Positions 39,566 through 47,435 of a DNA stretch of 64,000 bases are shown in pieces. The DNA is taken from contig NZ_CP039393.1 of assembly GCF_004803695.1 (NCBI RefSeq), positions 806,001 through 870,000 on the forward strand. The letters are read 5' to 3'. Position 1 is the stretch's first letter. Every line of letters starts with the position of its first letter. Source of the stretch: Muribaculum gordoncarteri. GTDB taxonomy: Bacteria > Bacteroidota > Bacteroidia > Bacteroidales > Muribaculaceae. Below the pieces are notes generated by a model, which was not told the DNA's origin, did no database searches, and saw only the letters and a list, made by a program, of their open reading frames with translations. The position numbers and the translations under genes are program-made.

Positions 39566-41587
39566 TTATTTCTCTTTGGCGAGAATAAGTGCCGAGCGTG
39601 GAGCGACTTTCAGTTTGCCGCCTTTGCTCATTCCCAATCCTTCAGCGTTGAGTTGACCGTCCTGTGCCACTACAATCCAGTTGCCTTTGGGCACCTTTAC
39701 TTCCTTTGAGTCATCGGAGCCGTTGAATATCAGCTTTATCTCTTTCCAGGTATCACCGTTGGCGTTATCCTTTATTGAGTAGGAGATGAGGTTGGGCTCG
39801 TTGTTGGTGTTGTCAAATACGATGTGCTTTGCCACATCCTTGGCAGTTGTCATGCGGAATGCGGGATGGCTCTTGCGGAGCTTTATAAGCTCACGGTAGT
39901 AGTTGAACAGATCGGCGTTTTCATGCTTCTTGCTCCAGTCGATTGCATTGATTGAATCGGGTGACTTATAGGAGTTGTGTACACCTTTCTTGTCGCGGAA
40001 TATCTCTTCGCCGGCAAACATGAAGGGTGTGCCCTGTGAAGTGAACACGATTGTCTGCGCAAGCTTTGCCGCACGCTGTCGGTCGGCGGTGCTTTCATCG
40101 GGAAGCGACTTGATCAGCTTGTCGGTGAGCGTCAGGTCATCGTGACATGAAACGTAGTTTATCACCTGTGTCGGGCTTAGAGCATAGGGCTTCTTTGAGT
40201 TGTTGCCCTTTGAGTAGTCAACTTGGGGGTGATCGGTTGCAGCTACGATGCCTATCTTAACGGTTTCTTCGTTTCCCGGCTTTCCTGTGGCAAATCCGCG
40301 GTCGGCGGCATTGGTGTAGTGTCCCTTCACAGCGTCACGCAGGTCATCGCTGAACACAGCTACCTGAGGCATCTTGTACACATTGTCCTTCAACGCGCGT
40401 TTTTCAACGGGGAGGGGAGAGTCGCCTGCTGTCCAGCCTTCGCCGTAGACAAATATGTCGGGATTGATCTTCTTAAGCTCGGCGGCAACTTCGTTCATGG
40501 TTTCAATGTCGTGGATGGCCATGAGGTCAAATCGGAATCCGTCGATGTGGTATTCATCGGCCCAATACTTCACTGAGTTGATGATGAAGTCACGCATCTG
40601 CTGGCGCTCCGATGCAGTTTCGTTGCCGCAGCCCGAAGCATCGCTGTAGCTACCGTCGTCACGGTGACGGTAGTAGTAGCCCGGAGCAGTGAGCGAGAAG
40701 TTGGAGTCGTCGTTTTGTGCGGTGTGGTTGTAGACTACATCCATGATAACGCCGATGCCGTTGTCGTGGAGAGCCTTGACCATCTCCTTCATTTCGCGCA
40801 CACGGGTTTCGGGTTCGGCCGGATTGGTCGAATAGGAACCTTCGGGAGCGTTGTAGTTATAAGGGTCGTAACCCCAGTTGTACTGATTGGAGGGCAGCTG
40901 CGACTCATCGACGCTATTGTAGTCGTAGGAGGGCAGAATGTGGATGTGCGTTATGCCAAGCTCCTTCAGGTGGTCGATTCCGGTCTTGTCGCCGAGAAGT
41001 GAACGAGTTCCCTCTTCGGTAAGAGCAAGGAACTTGCCTTTGTTCACAATGCCCGATGAGGGGTGCATCGAGAAGTCACGATGATGCATCTCGTATATTA
41101 CGGCATCATTGATGTTTTTCAATGCAGGTCCGCGGTCATTGGCCCAGCCTTCGGGGTTGGTGTCGGCAAAGTTTATTATGGCGGCACGGTGGCCGTTGGT
41201 TCCTACGGCCTTGGCCCATACCCCGGGAGTTTCGTCAAGCCATTTGCCTTTGTATTTTATCTGGAAAGTGTAGAATTTGCCGTATAGTTGTTCAGGAACC
41301 GAAACACGCCATGTGCCACGCTCGCTACGCTTCATTGCGAGGGTGGCGGTTGCTGTCGAGTTACGGTCGGTGGGATAGAGTAACACATGTGCTTCCTGTG
41401 CTTCAGGCGACCACAAGGTAAAATGAGTGCCTTTTGAGTCGACAACGAGTTCGAGATCGTTGCCGTCGTAGGTTTCAAAGGTGGAGTACATGGCATCGGG
41501 TGATGCTGCGAGAGCCTTGTCGGCTCCATACACCAGAGCTGCTGACACGATTGTGCCGGTGCATAGCTTCATTAGATTCAATTTCAT
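39566..41587 (-). CDS. pulA: Type I pullulanase (GH13), exported
   Basis: A 673-residue debranching enzyme cutting alpha-1,6 links in pullulan, glycogen or amylopectin. A signal peptide (cut near residue 27) is followed by a CBM48-like beta domain (about 45-140) and the GH13 barrel. The type I signature YNWGYDP is at 236-242. The nucleophile Asp354 lies in GFRFD, the acid/base Glu383 in YGEGW, and YVSCHDD carries the third acid. The C-terminal beta domain ends at the stop. It stands outside any SusCD-like locus in this window, so a general starch/glycogen role is likely. Confidence 0.94.
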   Translation of the reverse strand: MKLNLMKLCTGTIVSAALVYGADKALAASPDAMYSTFETYDGNDLELVVDSKGTHFTLWSPEAQEAHVLLYPTDRNSTATATLAMKRSERGTWRVSVPEQLYGKFYTFQIKYKGKWLDETPGVWAKAVGTNGHRAAIINFADTNPEGWANDRGPALKNINDAVIYEMHHRDFSMHPSSGIVNKGKFLALTEEGTRSLLGDKTGIDHLKELGITHIHILPSYDYNSVDESQLPSNQYNWGYDPYNYNAPEGSYSTNPAEPETRVREMKEMVKALHDNGIGVIMDVVYNHTAQNDDSNFSLTAPGYYYRHRDDGSYSDASGCGNETASERQQMRDFIINSVKYWADEYHIDGFRFDLMAIHDIETMNEVAAELKKINPDIFVYGEGWTAGDSPLPVEKRALKDNVYKMPQVAVFSDDLRDAVKGHYTNAADRGFATGKPGNEETVKIGIVAATDHPQVDYSKGNNSKKPYALSPTQVINYVSCHDDLTLTDKLIKSLPDESTADRQRAAKLAQTIVFTSQGTPFMFAGEEIFRDKKGVHNSYKSPDSINAIDWSKKHENADLFNYYRELIKLRKSHPAFRMTTAKDVAKHIVFDNTNNEPNLISYSIKDNANGDTWKEIKLIFNGSDDSKEVKVPKGNWIVVAQDGQLNAEGLGMSKGGKLKVAPRSALILAKEK

Positions 41588-41657
41588 TAAAATTTAATTA
41601 ATAAAGATAACAATATGCTATAAGACAATGCGATAGCGCGATTTTACAATCACGTTG

Positions 41658-41969
41658 TCATCGCACAACAATTTTCTTGGACCAAGAACTGCATTTGACG
41701 ATGTAGTAACCTTGCGGAAGTTCGACTGTCAGTGTATAGTCGGCTTTTACCCTCTTTACAAGCTGTCCTGTAATGGAATAGATATAGAATTCATGAGCTT
41801 TGCCATCGCTTACCGTGATTTCCAGGCCGCCTGTTACAGGCTTTATTGTAGGTGAGTTGTCGATTACCTCGGTTATTGCATCGTCGTTCATCTCTTGCAC
41901 GGATGATGCCGCCATAGGCAGTGTTGTCATGGCCGTAAGCAATGAAATGATGACAAGCAGTCTGTTCAT
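41658..41969 (-). CDS. Small secreted protein consisting of a T9SS-like C-terminal domain
   Basis: A 103-residue exported protein: signal peptide to about residue 22, a short linker, then a beta domain reading HEFYIYSITGQLVKRVKAD, LPQGYYIVKC and ending KKIVVR. This is the pattern of type IX secretion sorting domains (YxxxGxxV, LxxGxYxV, KxxV/I), but without any cargo domain in front. It has its own consensus promoter. Function unknown; it may be a stand-alone sorting-type module or a remnant of a larger secreted protein. Confidence 0.6.
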   Translation of the reverse strand: MNRLLVIISLLTAMTTLPMAASSVQEMNDDAITEVIDNSPTIKPVTGGLEITVSDGKAHEFYIYSITGQLVKRVKADYTLTVELPQGYYIVKCSSWSKKIVVR

Positions 41970-41997
41970 TAATTTTGGTTGATTGATATACTTTATA

Positions 41998-42028
41998 CAA
42001 AGTTAGTCATTTAGTGTGGTTTTCACAA
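41998..42028 (-). promoter_or_regulatory. Promoter of the small T9SS-like gene
   Basis: On the minus strand: TTG at 42028-42026, a 20-nt spacer, TAACTTTG at 42005-41998; about 23 nt of leader. Confidence 0.75.
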
Positions 42029-42124
42029 GATTACGTTTCCCAAAAAACAATAAAATGAGTTATTTGTCTATGGAATATTTATGCTAAGGCCGAAACCTTA
42101 CGCATTACCCTTATGGATATAAGA

Positions 42125-42157
42125 AGAGTCCCGAAACCATAACGGTTTCGGGACTCT
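42125..42157 (-). terminator. Terminator of rpsP
   Basis: Hairpin AGAGTCCCGAAACC/GGTTTCGGGACTCT, 14-bp arms with a 5-nt loop, 24 bp past the rpsP stop. Confidence 0.9.
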
Positions 42158-42180
42158 CTTGTAAGGTAGCTAACCGAATA

Positions 42181-42729
42181 TTATTCAGCAGCGGGAGCCT
42201 CTTCTGCGGGAGTTTCCTCAGCAGCGGCTGCTGCAGCGGCAGCATCAGCTTCGGCCTTAGCGGCAGCGATTTCGGCTTTCTTCTTGGCAACGGCTTCAGC
42301 CTTTGCCTTGTTCTTAGCCTCTTCAGCCTCAAGACGCTTCTTGTCCTCAAGCTCCTTCTTGCTTGCGATTGATGCCTTAGCAGCATCAACTGAAGCCTGA
42401 CGCTTGAGCTTCCAAGCCTCGAAACGACGCTGAGCTTCTTCTTCGTTGAATGCGCCCTTCTTAACACCACCCTGGAGATGCTTCATCAAAAGCACACCTT
42501 CGTGAGAAAGAATGTTGCGAACTGTGTCGGTGGGTTGAGCACCTACGTTAAGCCAATACAAAGCACGCTCGAAGTTCAATGTTACTGTAGCAGGATTAGT
42601 GTTCGGATTATAAGAACCTATCCTTTCAATAAATTTACCATCACGTGGTGCCCTGCTATCGGCGATTACAATGGGATAAAACGCATAGTTCTTGCGACCA
42701 TGACGCTGTAATCTGATTTTAGTTGCCAT
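42181..42729 (-). CDS. rpsP: 30S ribosomal protein S16 with long Ala/Glu/Lys tail
   Basis: A 182-residue protein. Residues 1-80 are S16 ([47 protein letters not shown]). The remaining 100 residues are a charged helical tail, then low-complexity Ala-rich sequence ending in an acidic stretch, more than doubling the usual length. Extended S16 tails occur in Bacteroidetes. The gene has a perfect promoter whose -7 box marks the edge of the neighbouring IS target duplication. Confidence 0.96.
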   Translation of the reverse strand: MATKIRLQRHGRKNYAFYPIVIADSRAPRDGKFIERIGSYNPNTNPATVTLNFERALYWLNVGAQPTDTVRNILSHEGVLLMKHLQGGVKKGAFNEEEAQRRFEAWKLKRQASVDAAKASIASKKELEDKKRLEAEEAKNKAKAEAVAKKKAEIAAAKAEADAAAAAAAAEETPAEEAPAAE

Positions 42730-42775
42730 TTTTAATTAAATGAATTAGATGTTTTGTATTTGCTAAATGCGAGTG

Positions 42776-42806
42776 CAAAGTTAGTGACTATTATCGGATT
42801 TGCCAA
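42776..42806 (-). promoter_or_regulatory. rpsP promoter, at the IS target edge
   Basis: On the minus strand: TTG at 42806-42804, a 20-nt spacer, -7 box TAACTTTG at 42783-42776. The first base of the IS target duplication is 42777, so the cut fell between the G and the TTT of this box. Confidence 0.8.
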
Positions 42807-42995
42807 CTTAATTTCTCTTTTTCTTATGGCTTTCCTCAAAATAGTGTGATTATTACATAGAGTCCGTGGGCAATCATCGCGGCCATAAGACCTCCAATTG
42901 TGTGGGCGAGGATTGCTTTGGGGGTGAGTTCACGGTATCCGAGAGAGTCGAGCATGGCTGTGTGGGTGCTCAGGTATCCGCTCCAGCACATACCT
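42777..42995. repeat. 219-bp target duplication of IS copy 1, left copy
   Basis: Identical base for base to 45021-45239 and directly abutting the IS on both sides. It contains the rpsP promoter part and the last 53 codons plus stop of the Gate-domain membrane protein gene. The original uninterrupted order is still visible across its outer edges. Confidence 0.95.
42836..42995 (-). pseudogene. Duplicated 3' fragment of the Gate-domain membrane protein gene
   Basis: The final 53 codons and stop of the gene at 45080-46279, copied by the target duplication. The frame runs on into the IS left end (to an ATG at 43048), giving a 70-residue open frame that is unlikely to be a functional protein. Confidence 0.85.
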
Positions 42996-43042
42996 CGGTA
43001 GTTTGACAGTTGCATTTTCATGAATCTTTTTTGCTGGCACGC

Positions 43043-43073
43043 TTGCACGTGTCAAATTTTATTACTATCTTTG
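43043..43073 (+). promoter_or_regulatory. Transposase promoter, IS copy 1
   Basis: TTG at 43043-43045, a 20-nt spacer, TATCTTTG at 43066-43073; the ATG is 38 nt further on. The host-type promoter is carried inside the IS. Confidence 0.65.
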
Positions 43074-43110
43074 TAGCACTGTGTAGCAATCAACGGCAGG
43101 GCGGCATAAT

Positions 43111-44916
43111 ATGAAGCTGAAAATAACCAAGACAAAAAAGACTTCCATCCTTTATGTACAGAAGGCATACAGGGACAAGAACGGCAAAAGTACCTCAAGA
43201 ATCCATGAGCGCCTTGGAACGCTTGAGGAAGTTCGTCAGAGATGCGGAGACAGAGATCCTGTTGAATGGGCCAGGGAATATATCGCCAGGCTTACGGCAC
43301 AGGAGAAGGAGGGCCGGCAGGTGATAATATCACGTCTGTCGCCCACAAAGCTTATTGAAAAAGGCGAGGCTCAGAGTTGCGAGAGCGGATATCTGTTTCT
43401 TAAACGGCTGTACCATAAGGTCGGGATGGACAGGATATGCGAGGCAATCTCACGTAAACATAAGTTCGACTTCGATTTCAACAAAGTTCTGGAGCTGATG
43501 GTCTACGAACGGCTTTTGAGACCGGCTTCAAAACTAGGTAATTATCGCAGGAGCGGAAGCTATATCGAGCCTTTTGATATAGAAAAACAGCATATCTACA
43601 GGAGTCTGGATATCCTGGACAGACACGGTGAATACATCCAGAAGAGACTTTTCCTTAATTCGTCAAAGGTTGTCGAACGGGATACGACCGTCATGTACTA
43701 TGACTGCACCAACTATTTTTTCGAGAGAGAATCTGCCGATCCGGACTATGTGACAGACAAAAAAGGGAACGTTCATGAACGTATACGCAAGTACGGAGTC
43801 TCCAAGGAACATCGACCGAACCCCATCGTACAGATGGGTATGTTCATCGACAACTCCGGCATGCCGGTTGCGATGTGCATCAATCCCGGCAATGCCAACG
43901 AACAGACTACCTTGATTCCAACTGAAAAGATTATAGTTGAGAAGATGGGGGTCAGCAAGATTGTAGTCTGTACAGACGGAGGTCTCTCTTCTGAAGGCAA
44001 CCGGTCATATAACTCCACAGCAGAAAGATCATTCATAACGGTGCAGTCAATAAAGAAACTGGAGGATAATCTCAGGGACTGGTGTCTGGAACCGACAGGA
44101 TGGAAACTTGTAAAGTCCGACACGGTACAAAAAGACAAGCGGTACCGGGATGCAGACGAGGATGAACTGGAGTTTGACCTGACTGATGCCGATACTGCCC
44201 GTTATTACGGAGACCGCACTTTTTATCGCGAGCGTTGGATTGTCAATGAAAAGACAAAGTTCTCTCAAAGATTGATTGTGACATTTTCATACAAATACCG
44301 CGACTACCTCCGATTCCTGCGTCAACGCGAGATTGACAAGGCTGACAGCAATGCACGTGGAAACAGGACATTGACCAAATCTTATAAGAGCCCTGACAGG
44401 TTCCTTTCCGAGACCTACGCCACAGAAGACGGCGAGGTTGCGGTATTCAGAACCGTCTCCCTGAATCTTGACGCCATATCAGAAGAAGAAAAATATGACG
44501 GCTTCTATGCGATATGTACGGATCTGTCTGACAATGTGACGAAAATCATCGAACTGAACCATAACCGCTGGGAGTCGGAGGATGCCTTCAGGGTCATCAA
44601 GACTGACTTCAAGGGTCGACCCGTCTTCGTCTGGACGGCGGAACACATAAGGGCCCACTTCATTGTCTGCTTTATCACACTACTGCTCTTCAGAATAATG
44701 GAAAAGGAACTGAACTATAAATACACATCCTCCGCTATAATTGAGAAACTACGGTCAATGACTATGAACATAGTCAAGGGAGAAGGCTACAAGCCTAACT
44801 TCACACGGGATGATCTTACCGATGACCTACATGCCAAAGCCGGCTTCAGACTCGACACCGAGATTGTTACTCGTCAGAAAATCAAACAGATTATTGCTAA
44901 TATTAAAAAAGGTTAA
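43111..44916 (+). CDS. IS1634 family transposase, copy 1
   Basis: A 601-residue DDE transposase. The catalytic acids inferred from context are Asp198 (YYDCTNYFF), Asp289 (VCTDGGLS) and Glu490 in an IS4-like N-x2-R-x3-E-x6-K arrangement (Arg486, Glu490, Lys497 in NRWESEDAFRVIK). A long insertion of beta-type sequence separates the second Asp from Glu490, as is usual in this family. The frame is intact and has its own promoter, so the element is probably active. It differs from copy 2 at residue 56 (Glu here, Gly there). Confidence 0.92.
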   Translation: MKLKITKTKKTSILYVQKAYRDKNGKSTSRIHERLGTLEEVRQRCGDRDPVEWAREYIARLTAQEKEGRQVIISRLSPTKLIEKGEAQSCESGYLFLKRLYHKVGMDRICEAISRKHKFDFDFNKVLELMVYERLLRPASKLGNYRRSGSYIEPFDIEKQHIYRSLDILDRHGEYIQKRLFLNSSKVVERDTTVMYYDCTNYFFERESADPDYVTDKKGNVHERIRKYGVSKEHRPNPIVQMGMFIDNSGMPVAMCINPGNANEQTTLIPTEKIIVEKMGVSKIVVCTDGGLSSEGNRSYNSTAERSFITVQSIKKLEDNLRDWCLEPTGWKLVKSDTVQKDKRYRDADEDELEFDLTDADTARYYGDRTFYRERWIVNEKTKFSQRLIVTFSYKYRDYLRFLRQREIDKADSNARGNRTLTKSYKSPDRFLSETYATEDGEVAVFRTVSLNLDAISEEEKYDGFYAICTDLSDNVTKIIELNHNRWESEDAFRVIKTDFKGRPVFVWTAEHIRAHFIVCFITLLLFRIMEKELNYKYTSSAIIEKLRSMTMNIVKGEGYKPNFTRDDLTDDLHAKAGFRLDTEIVTRQKIKQIIANIKKG

Positions 44917-44951
44917 ATATAGATAACCCCATTCCAGTGCTACATATATAG

Positions 44952-44991
44952 ACCCTTTTGCACATGGCTTCACGCCAATGTACAAAAGGGT
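44952..44991. terminator. Hairpin in the 3' tail of IS copy 1
   Basis: ACCCTTTTG.ACATGG / CCAATGT.CAAAAGGGT with a short loop, 35 bp past the transposase stop. It could end the transposase transcript or block reading in either direction. Confidence 0.6.
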
Positions 44992-45020
44992 TTGCTCGTT
45001 TTTGGACTGTAAAAGATGGG

Positions 45021-45239
45021 AAAGTTAGTGACTATTATCGGATTTGCCAACTTAATTTCTCTTTTTCTTATGGCTTTCCTCAAAATAGTGTGATTATTAC
45101 ATAGAGTCCGTGGGCAATCATCGCGGCCATAAGACCTCCAATTGTGTGGGCGAGGATTGCTTTGGGGGTGAGTTCACGGTATCCGAGAGAGTCGAGCATG
45201 GCTGTGTGGGTGCTCAGGTATCCGCTCCAGCACATACCT
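45021..45239. repeat. 219-bp target duplication of IS copy 1, right copy
   Basis: Identical to 42777-42995. This copy keeps the 3' end of the membrane protein gene intact. Its left edge carries the rpsP promoter with the -7 box cut to TAACTTT plus a C from the IS end. Confidence 0.95.
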
Positions 45240-46279
45240 ATGGCAGTGAATACGGCGATGGCATTACCGTCGATCCAGCCTTGTGAGATGAAGTTGGGAA
45301 CAAGGCTTAAGGCAGCTCCCACGGCTCCGAGTGCGGTTATCGGGAATGCTACCAGATGCGGATCGTTGAATCCGAAGAGAACTTCAAACACTATGTTGAT
45401 CTTCTGAGCCAGCCAGGGCAGCAGCTCGACGCCTTCATAGGCTGCTCCGGTGTATTCGCCCGATGACGATGCCCCGAATGTGAGTATCATGACGAGTGTT
45501 GATATTATGAGCACACCTGGGATGATGGCTATGCCCACATCGACTCCGGTGCGTCCACCGTCGAGGAGTGAGTTTAGTATGCGGATGAATAGCGACTTTG
45601 ACTCAACGGTCTTCTCCTCGGTTACTTCGTGCTGCTCCTCGACTGCAGTTTCATGGGCGTAATTGGGATAGTTCTTGATTACGAAATATTGCATCAACCG
45701 TGTTGAAACGATACATCCGCAGAAAGCGCCGAAAAAGCCCACGAGGGGTGCAAGGAAGAAGCCTTGGCCCACCATAAACACGATGACAAGGAGTCCCATG
45801 CCGAAGGCTGTACCGAAATTGGTGAGCGAGATGTATTGGAATTTCTTGAAGTAGCTGCTGAACCGCTTGTCCTGTGAAAGGGATATGATGGCGGGATTGT
45901 CGCTGAGGAATGTCATTACTGCGCCGAGTGCGGCAACTCCGGGCAGATTGAACAGCGGGCGCATCAAGGGGCGGAGCATGTTTTCGAGAAGTTTAACAAC
46001 GCCGAATTCGACGAAAAGTCGTCCGATGGCTCCTGTTATAACGCATATTCCCATAAGGTAGAATACCGTGTTGAGCAACAGGTCATGGGCTGTGTGCATG
46101 ATTGTGTTAAGCATGTTGGGCACACCCATTATCGACCCGATATAATAGAAGAGAGCGAAAATTACGACCAGACATATTACGCCTGAGGGAATGTAGCGTG
46201 TTATGCTGAATTTTGATGTGGCCGGTGTGGCTGGGGCCGGTTGGATTACATTGTCATCCTGCTGATTGATTGGTTCCAT
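45080..46279 (-). CDS. Gate-domain (nucleoside-recognition/YjiH-like) membrane protein
   Basis: A 399-residue polytopic inner-membrane protein with about ten hydrophobic segments and Gate-type elements (LMGICVITGAIGRLFVEFG, FLSDNPAIISLSQDKRF, GALGAVGAALSLVPNF). It resembles uncharacterised YjiH/CD0519-type proteins related to nucleoside transporters; the solute is unknown. IS copy 1 inserted 53 codons before its stop, but the 219-bp target duplication restored the full 3' end, so the gene is complete. It follows the porin gene by 14 bp. Confidence 0.7.
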   Translation of the reverse strand: MEPINQQDDNVIQPAPATPATSKFSITRYIPSGVICLVVIFALFYYIGSIMGVPNMLNTIMHTAHDLLLNTVFYLMGICVITGAIGRLFVEFGVVKLLENMLRPLMRPLFNLPGVAALGAVMTFLSDNPAIISLSQDKRFSSYFKKFQYISLTNFGTAFGMGLLVIVFMVGQGFFLAPLVGFFGAFCGCIVSTRLMQYFVIKNYPNYAHETAVEEQHEVTEEKTVESKSLFIRILNSLLDGGRTGVDVGIAIIPGVLIISTLVMILTFGASSSGEYTGAAYEGVELLPWLAQKINIVFEVLFGFNDPHLVAFPITALGAVGAALSLVPNFISQGWIDGNAIAVFTAIGMCWSGYLSTHTAMLDSLGYRELTPKAILAHTIGGLMAAMIAHGLYVIITLF

Positions 46280-46293
46280 TGTTGTGAGTGCTT

Positions 46294-47322
46294 TTACCGT
46301 TTAAAAGAGAGTAGATTCATGTTCCATTTTACGCCTATGTCAAAGATTGTGGTTTTGTTCTGCATGAGGTCGGCATCGTTTGCATTCTTGCCCCATGAGT
46401 AAAATAGGTTGGCGTGAAATCTCAGCGCATGACTGCGATTTTTCAGAGGGGAGAACTCAAGGCCGCCACCTATCATTTTCATTTCAGTTCCGGGGAGCAC
46501 GCACATGTCGGCGTCACTTCCCGAGCGATTGACATCGTAGGTCATCTTGCCGAATATATTCCACTTTTCGGTGGGGCGGAATGACACTTCGCCCATTATC
46601 GATATGTCCTTGAGCAGGAATGTCTGTCGGCGTGACGCTCTATTCATCAGGTCGAGCTCGAGCGTCACCTTGTCGACGGTGAATTTGTTGCCGAGGGCGA
46701 TGTAGTTGATGAATCGGCCCGGAAGGTATTCGATCATGTTTATCGAATAGATGGCGTTGAACCATCCGTGATTGCCGTTCCAAAGCAGGTTGTAGGAGTA
46801 CATGTCACGATTGTCGCGGGTATAGAAGGGACTTTCGCAGAATTGGAATGTCAATTTGTCCGATTCGGTAAAGCTGTATCCGGCCGATGCTCCTATTTCA
46901 TAGCAGGGGATGTTGTTCCAGAACACCGAGCATCCGTAAAGATCGATGGGTGCGCGGTCATACTCCCAACCTCCTATGGCCACTACCTGTTTACCTCCGG
47001 CAATCGACCATTGGCCTATGTTGTAGTTGAGGTAAACCCAGTCGGTCGCGTCAAAGAATGTGCGGTCGGAGTGCTCTTTGTTGAGTCGTTGCCGCCAGGA
47101 GTATGACAAGTTGTCGGTGATGTTGCCGTCGGCTCGTATATTTATGAATTTACCTTCAAAGCCGGTGTTCTCCTTCACCGTCGTTCCGTCGAGCCAGTGG
47201 CGTTGGTAATCAAGTCGTGTTTCGAGCCTGAGAGTAAGCAGACTCTCTTCATTGTCGTTCGCTTGAGCTTTGGAGCATAGGATGCTCAACGCTATAAGCG
47301 CAGTGCAAATCGCTCTTCTCAT
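46294..47322 (-). CDS. OprO/OprP-type outer membrane porin
   Basis: A 342-residue beta-barrel with a signal peptide (cut after QANA-like residues near 20). Alternating aromatic strands such as LRLETRLDYQRHW, SYSWRQRL and WVYLNYNIGQWSIAGGKQVV resemble phosphate-selective porins O/P. The protein ends with NMNLLSFKR rather than the classical terminal Phe. It is first in a two-gene operon with the Gate-domain membrane protein, suggesting that the pair moves one solute across both membranes. Confidence 0.75.
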   Translation of the reverse strand: MRRAICTALIALSILCSKAQANDNEESLLTLRLETRLDYQRHWLDGTTVKENTGFEGKFINIRADGNITDNLSYSWRQRLNKEHSDRTFFDATDWVYLNYNIGQWSIAGGKQVVAIGGWEYDRAPIDLYGCSVFWNNIPCYEIGASAGYSFTESDKLTFQFCESPFYTRDNRDMYSYNLLWNGNHGWFNAIYSINMIEYLPGRFINYIALGNKFTVDKVTLELDLMNRASRRQTFLLKDISIMGEVSFRPTEKWNIFGKMTYDVNRSGSDADMCVLPGTEMKMIGGGLEFSPLKNRSHALRFHANLFYSWGKNANDADLMQNKTTIFDIGVKWNMNLLSFKR

Positions 47323-47366
47323 AGTGGTAATAAATTCCGGTTAACGTTTATTTGTGATTTGATGTG

Positions 47367-47398
47367 CAAATATAGGATTTTTATACAATAAACACCAA
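47367..47398 (-). promoter_or_regulatory. Promoter of the porin / Gate-protein operon
   Basis: On the minus strand: TTG at 47398-47396, a 21-nt spacer, TATATTTG at 47374-47367; leader about 40 nt. Confidence 0.7.
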
Positions 47399-47435
47399 AT
47401 AAAAATTAAATGTTAATAATATTTACGCTTGATAA

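Larger units (their letters stand above)
42996..45020 (+). mobile_element. IS1634-type insertion sequence, copy 1 (2,025 bp)
   Basis: Complete element from CGGTAGTTTGACAGT on the left to ACTGTAAAAGATGGG on the right; the ends form only a weak inverted repeat (about 9 of 15, strongest at ACAGT). It encodes one 601-residue transposase and has a hairpin in its 3' tail. It is bounded by a perfect 219-bp direct repeat. The second copy at 51335-53359 is the same length and differs at only two noticed bases. Long variable target duplications are the hallmark of IS1634 from Mycoplasma mycoides. Confidence 0.93.

Noticed and set aside
42111-42470. Arg/Lys/Leu-rich minus-strand frame overlapping rpsP
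   Set aside because: It is an alternate-frame reading of the Ala/Glu/Lys codons of the S16 tail and ends in the terminator.
42836-43048. 70-residue minus-strand ORF at the left end of IS copy 1
   Set aside because: It is the duplicated 3' end of the Gate-domain gene read through from the IS end; treated as a pseudogene fragment.
43086-43105. 12-bp ACGGCAGGGCGG shared by the IS1634-type leader and the IS5-like terminal repeat
   Set aside because: The match is short, lies in functionally different places (a transposase leader versus a terminal repeat), and could be chance; not enough to propose exchange between elements.
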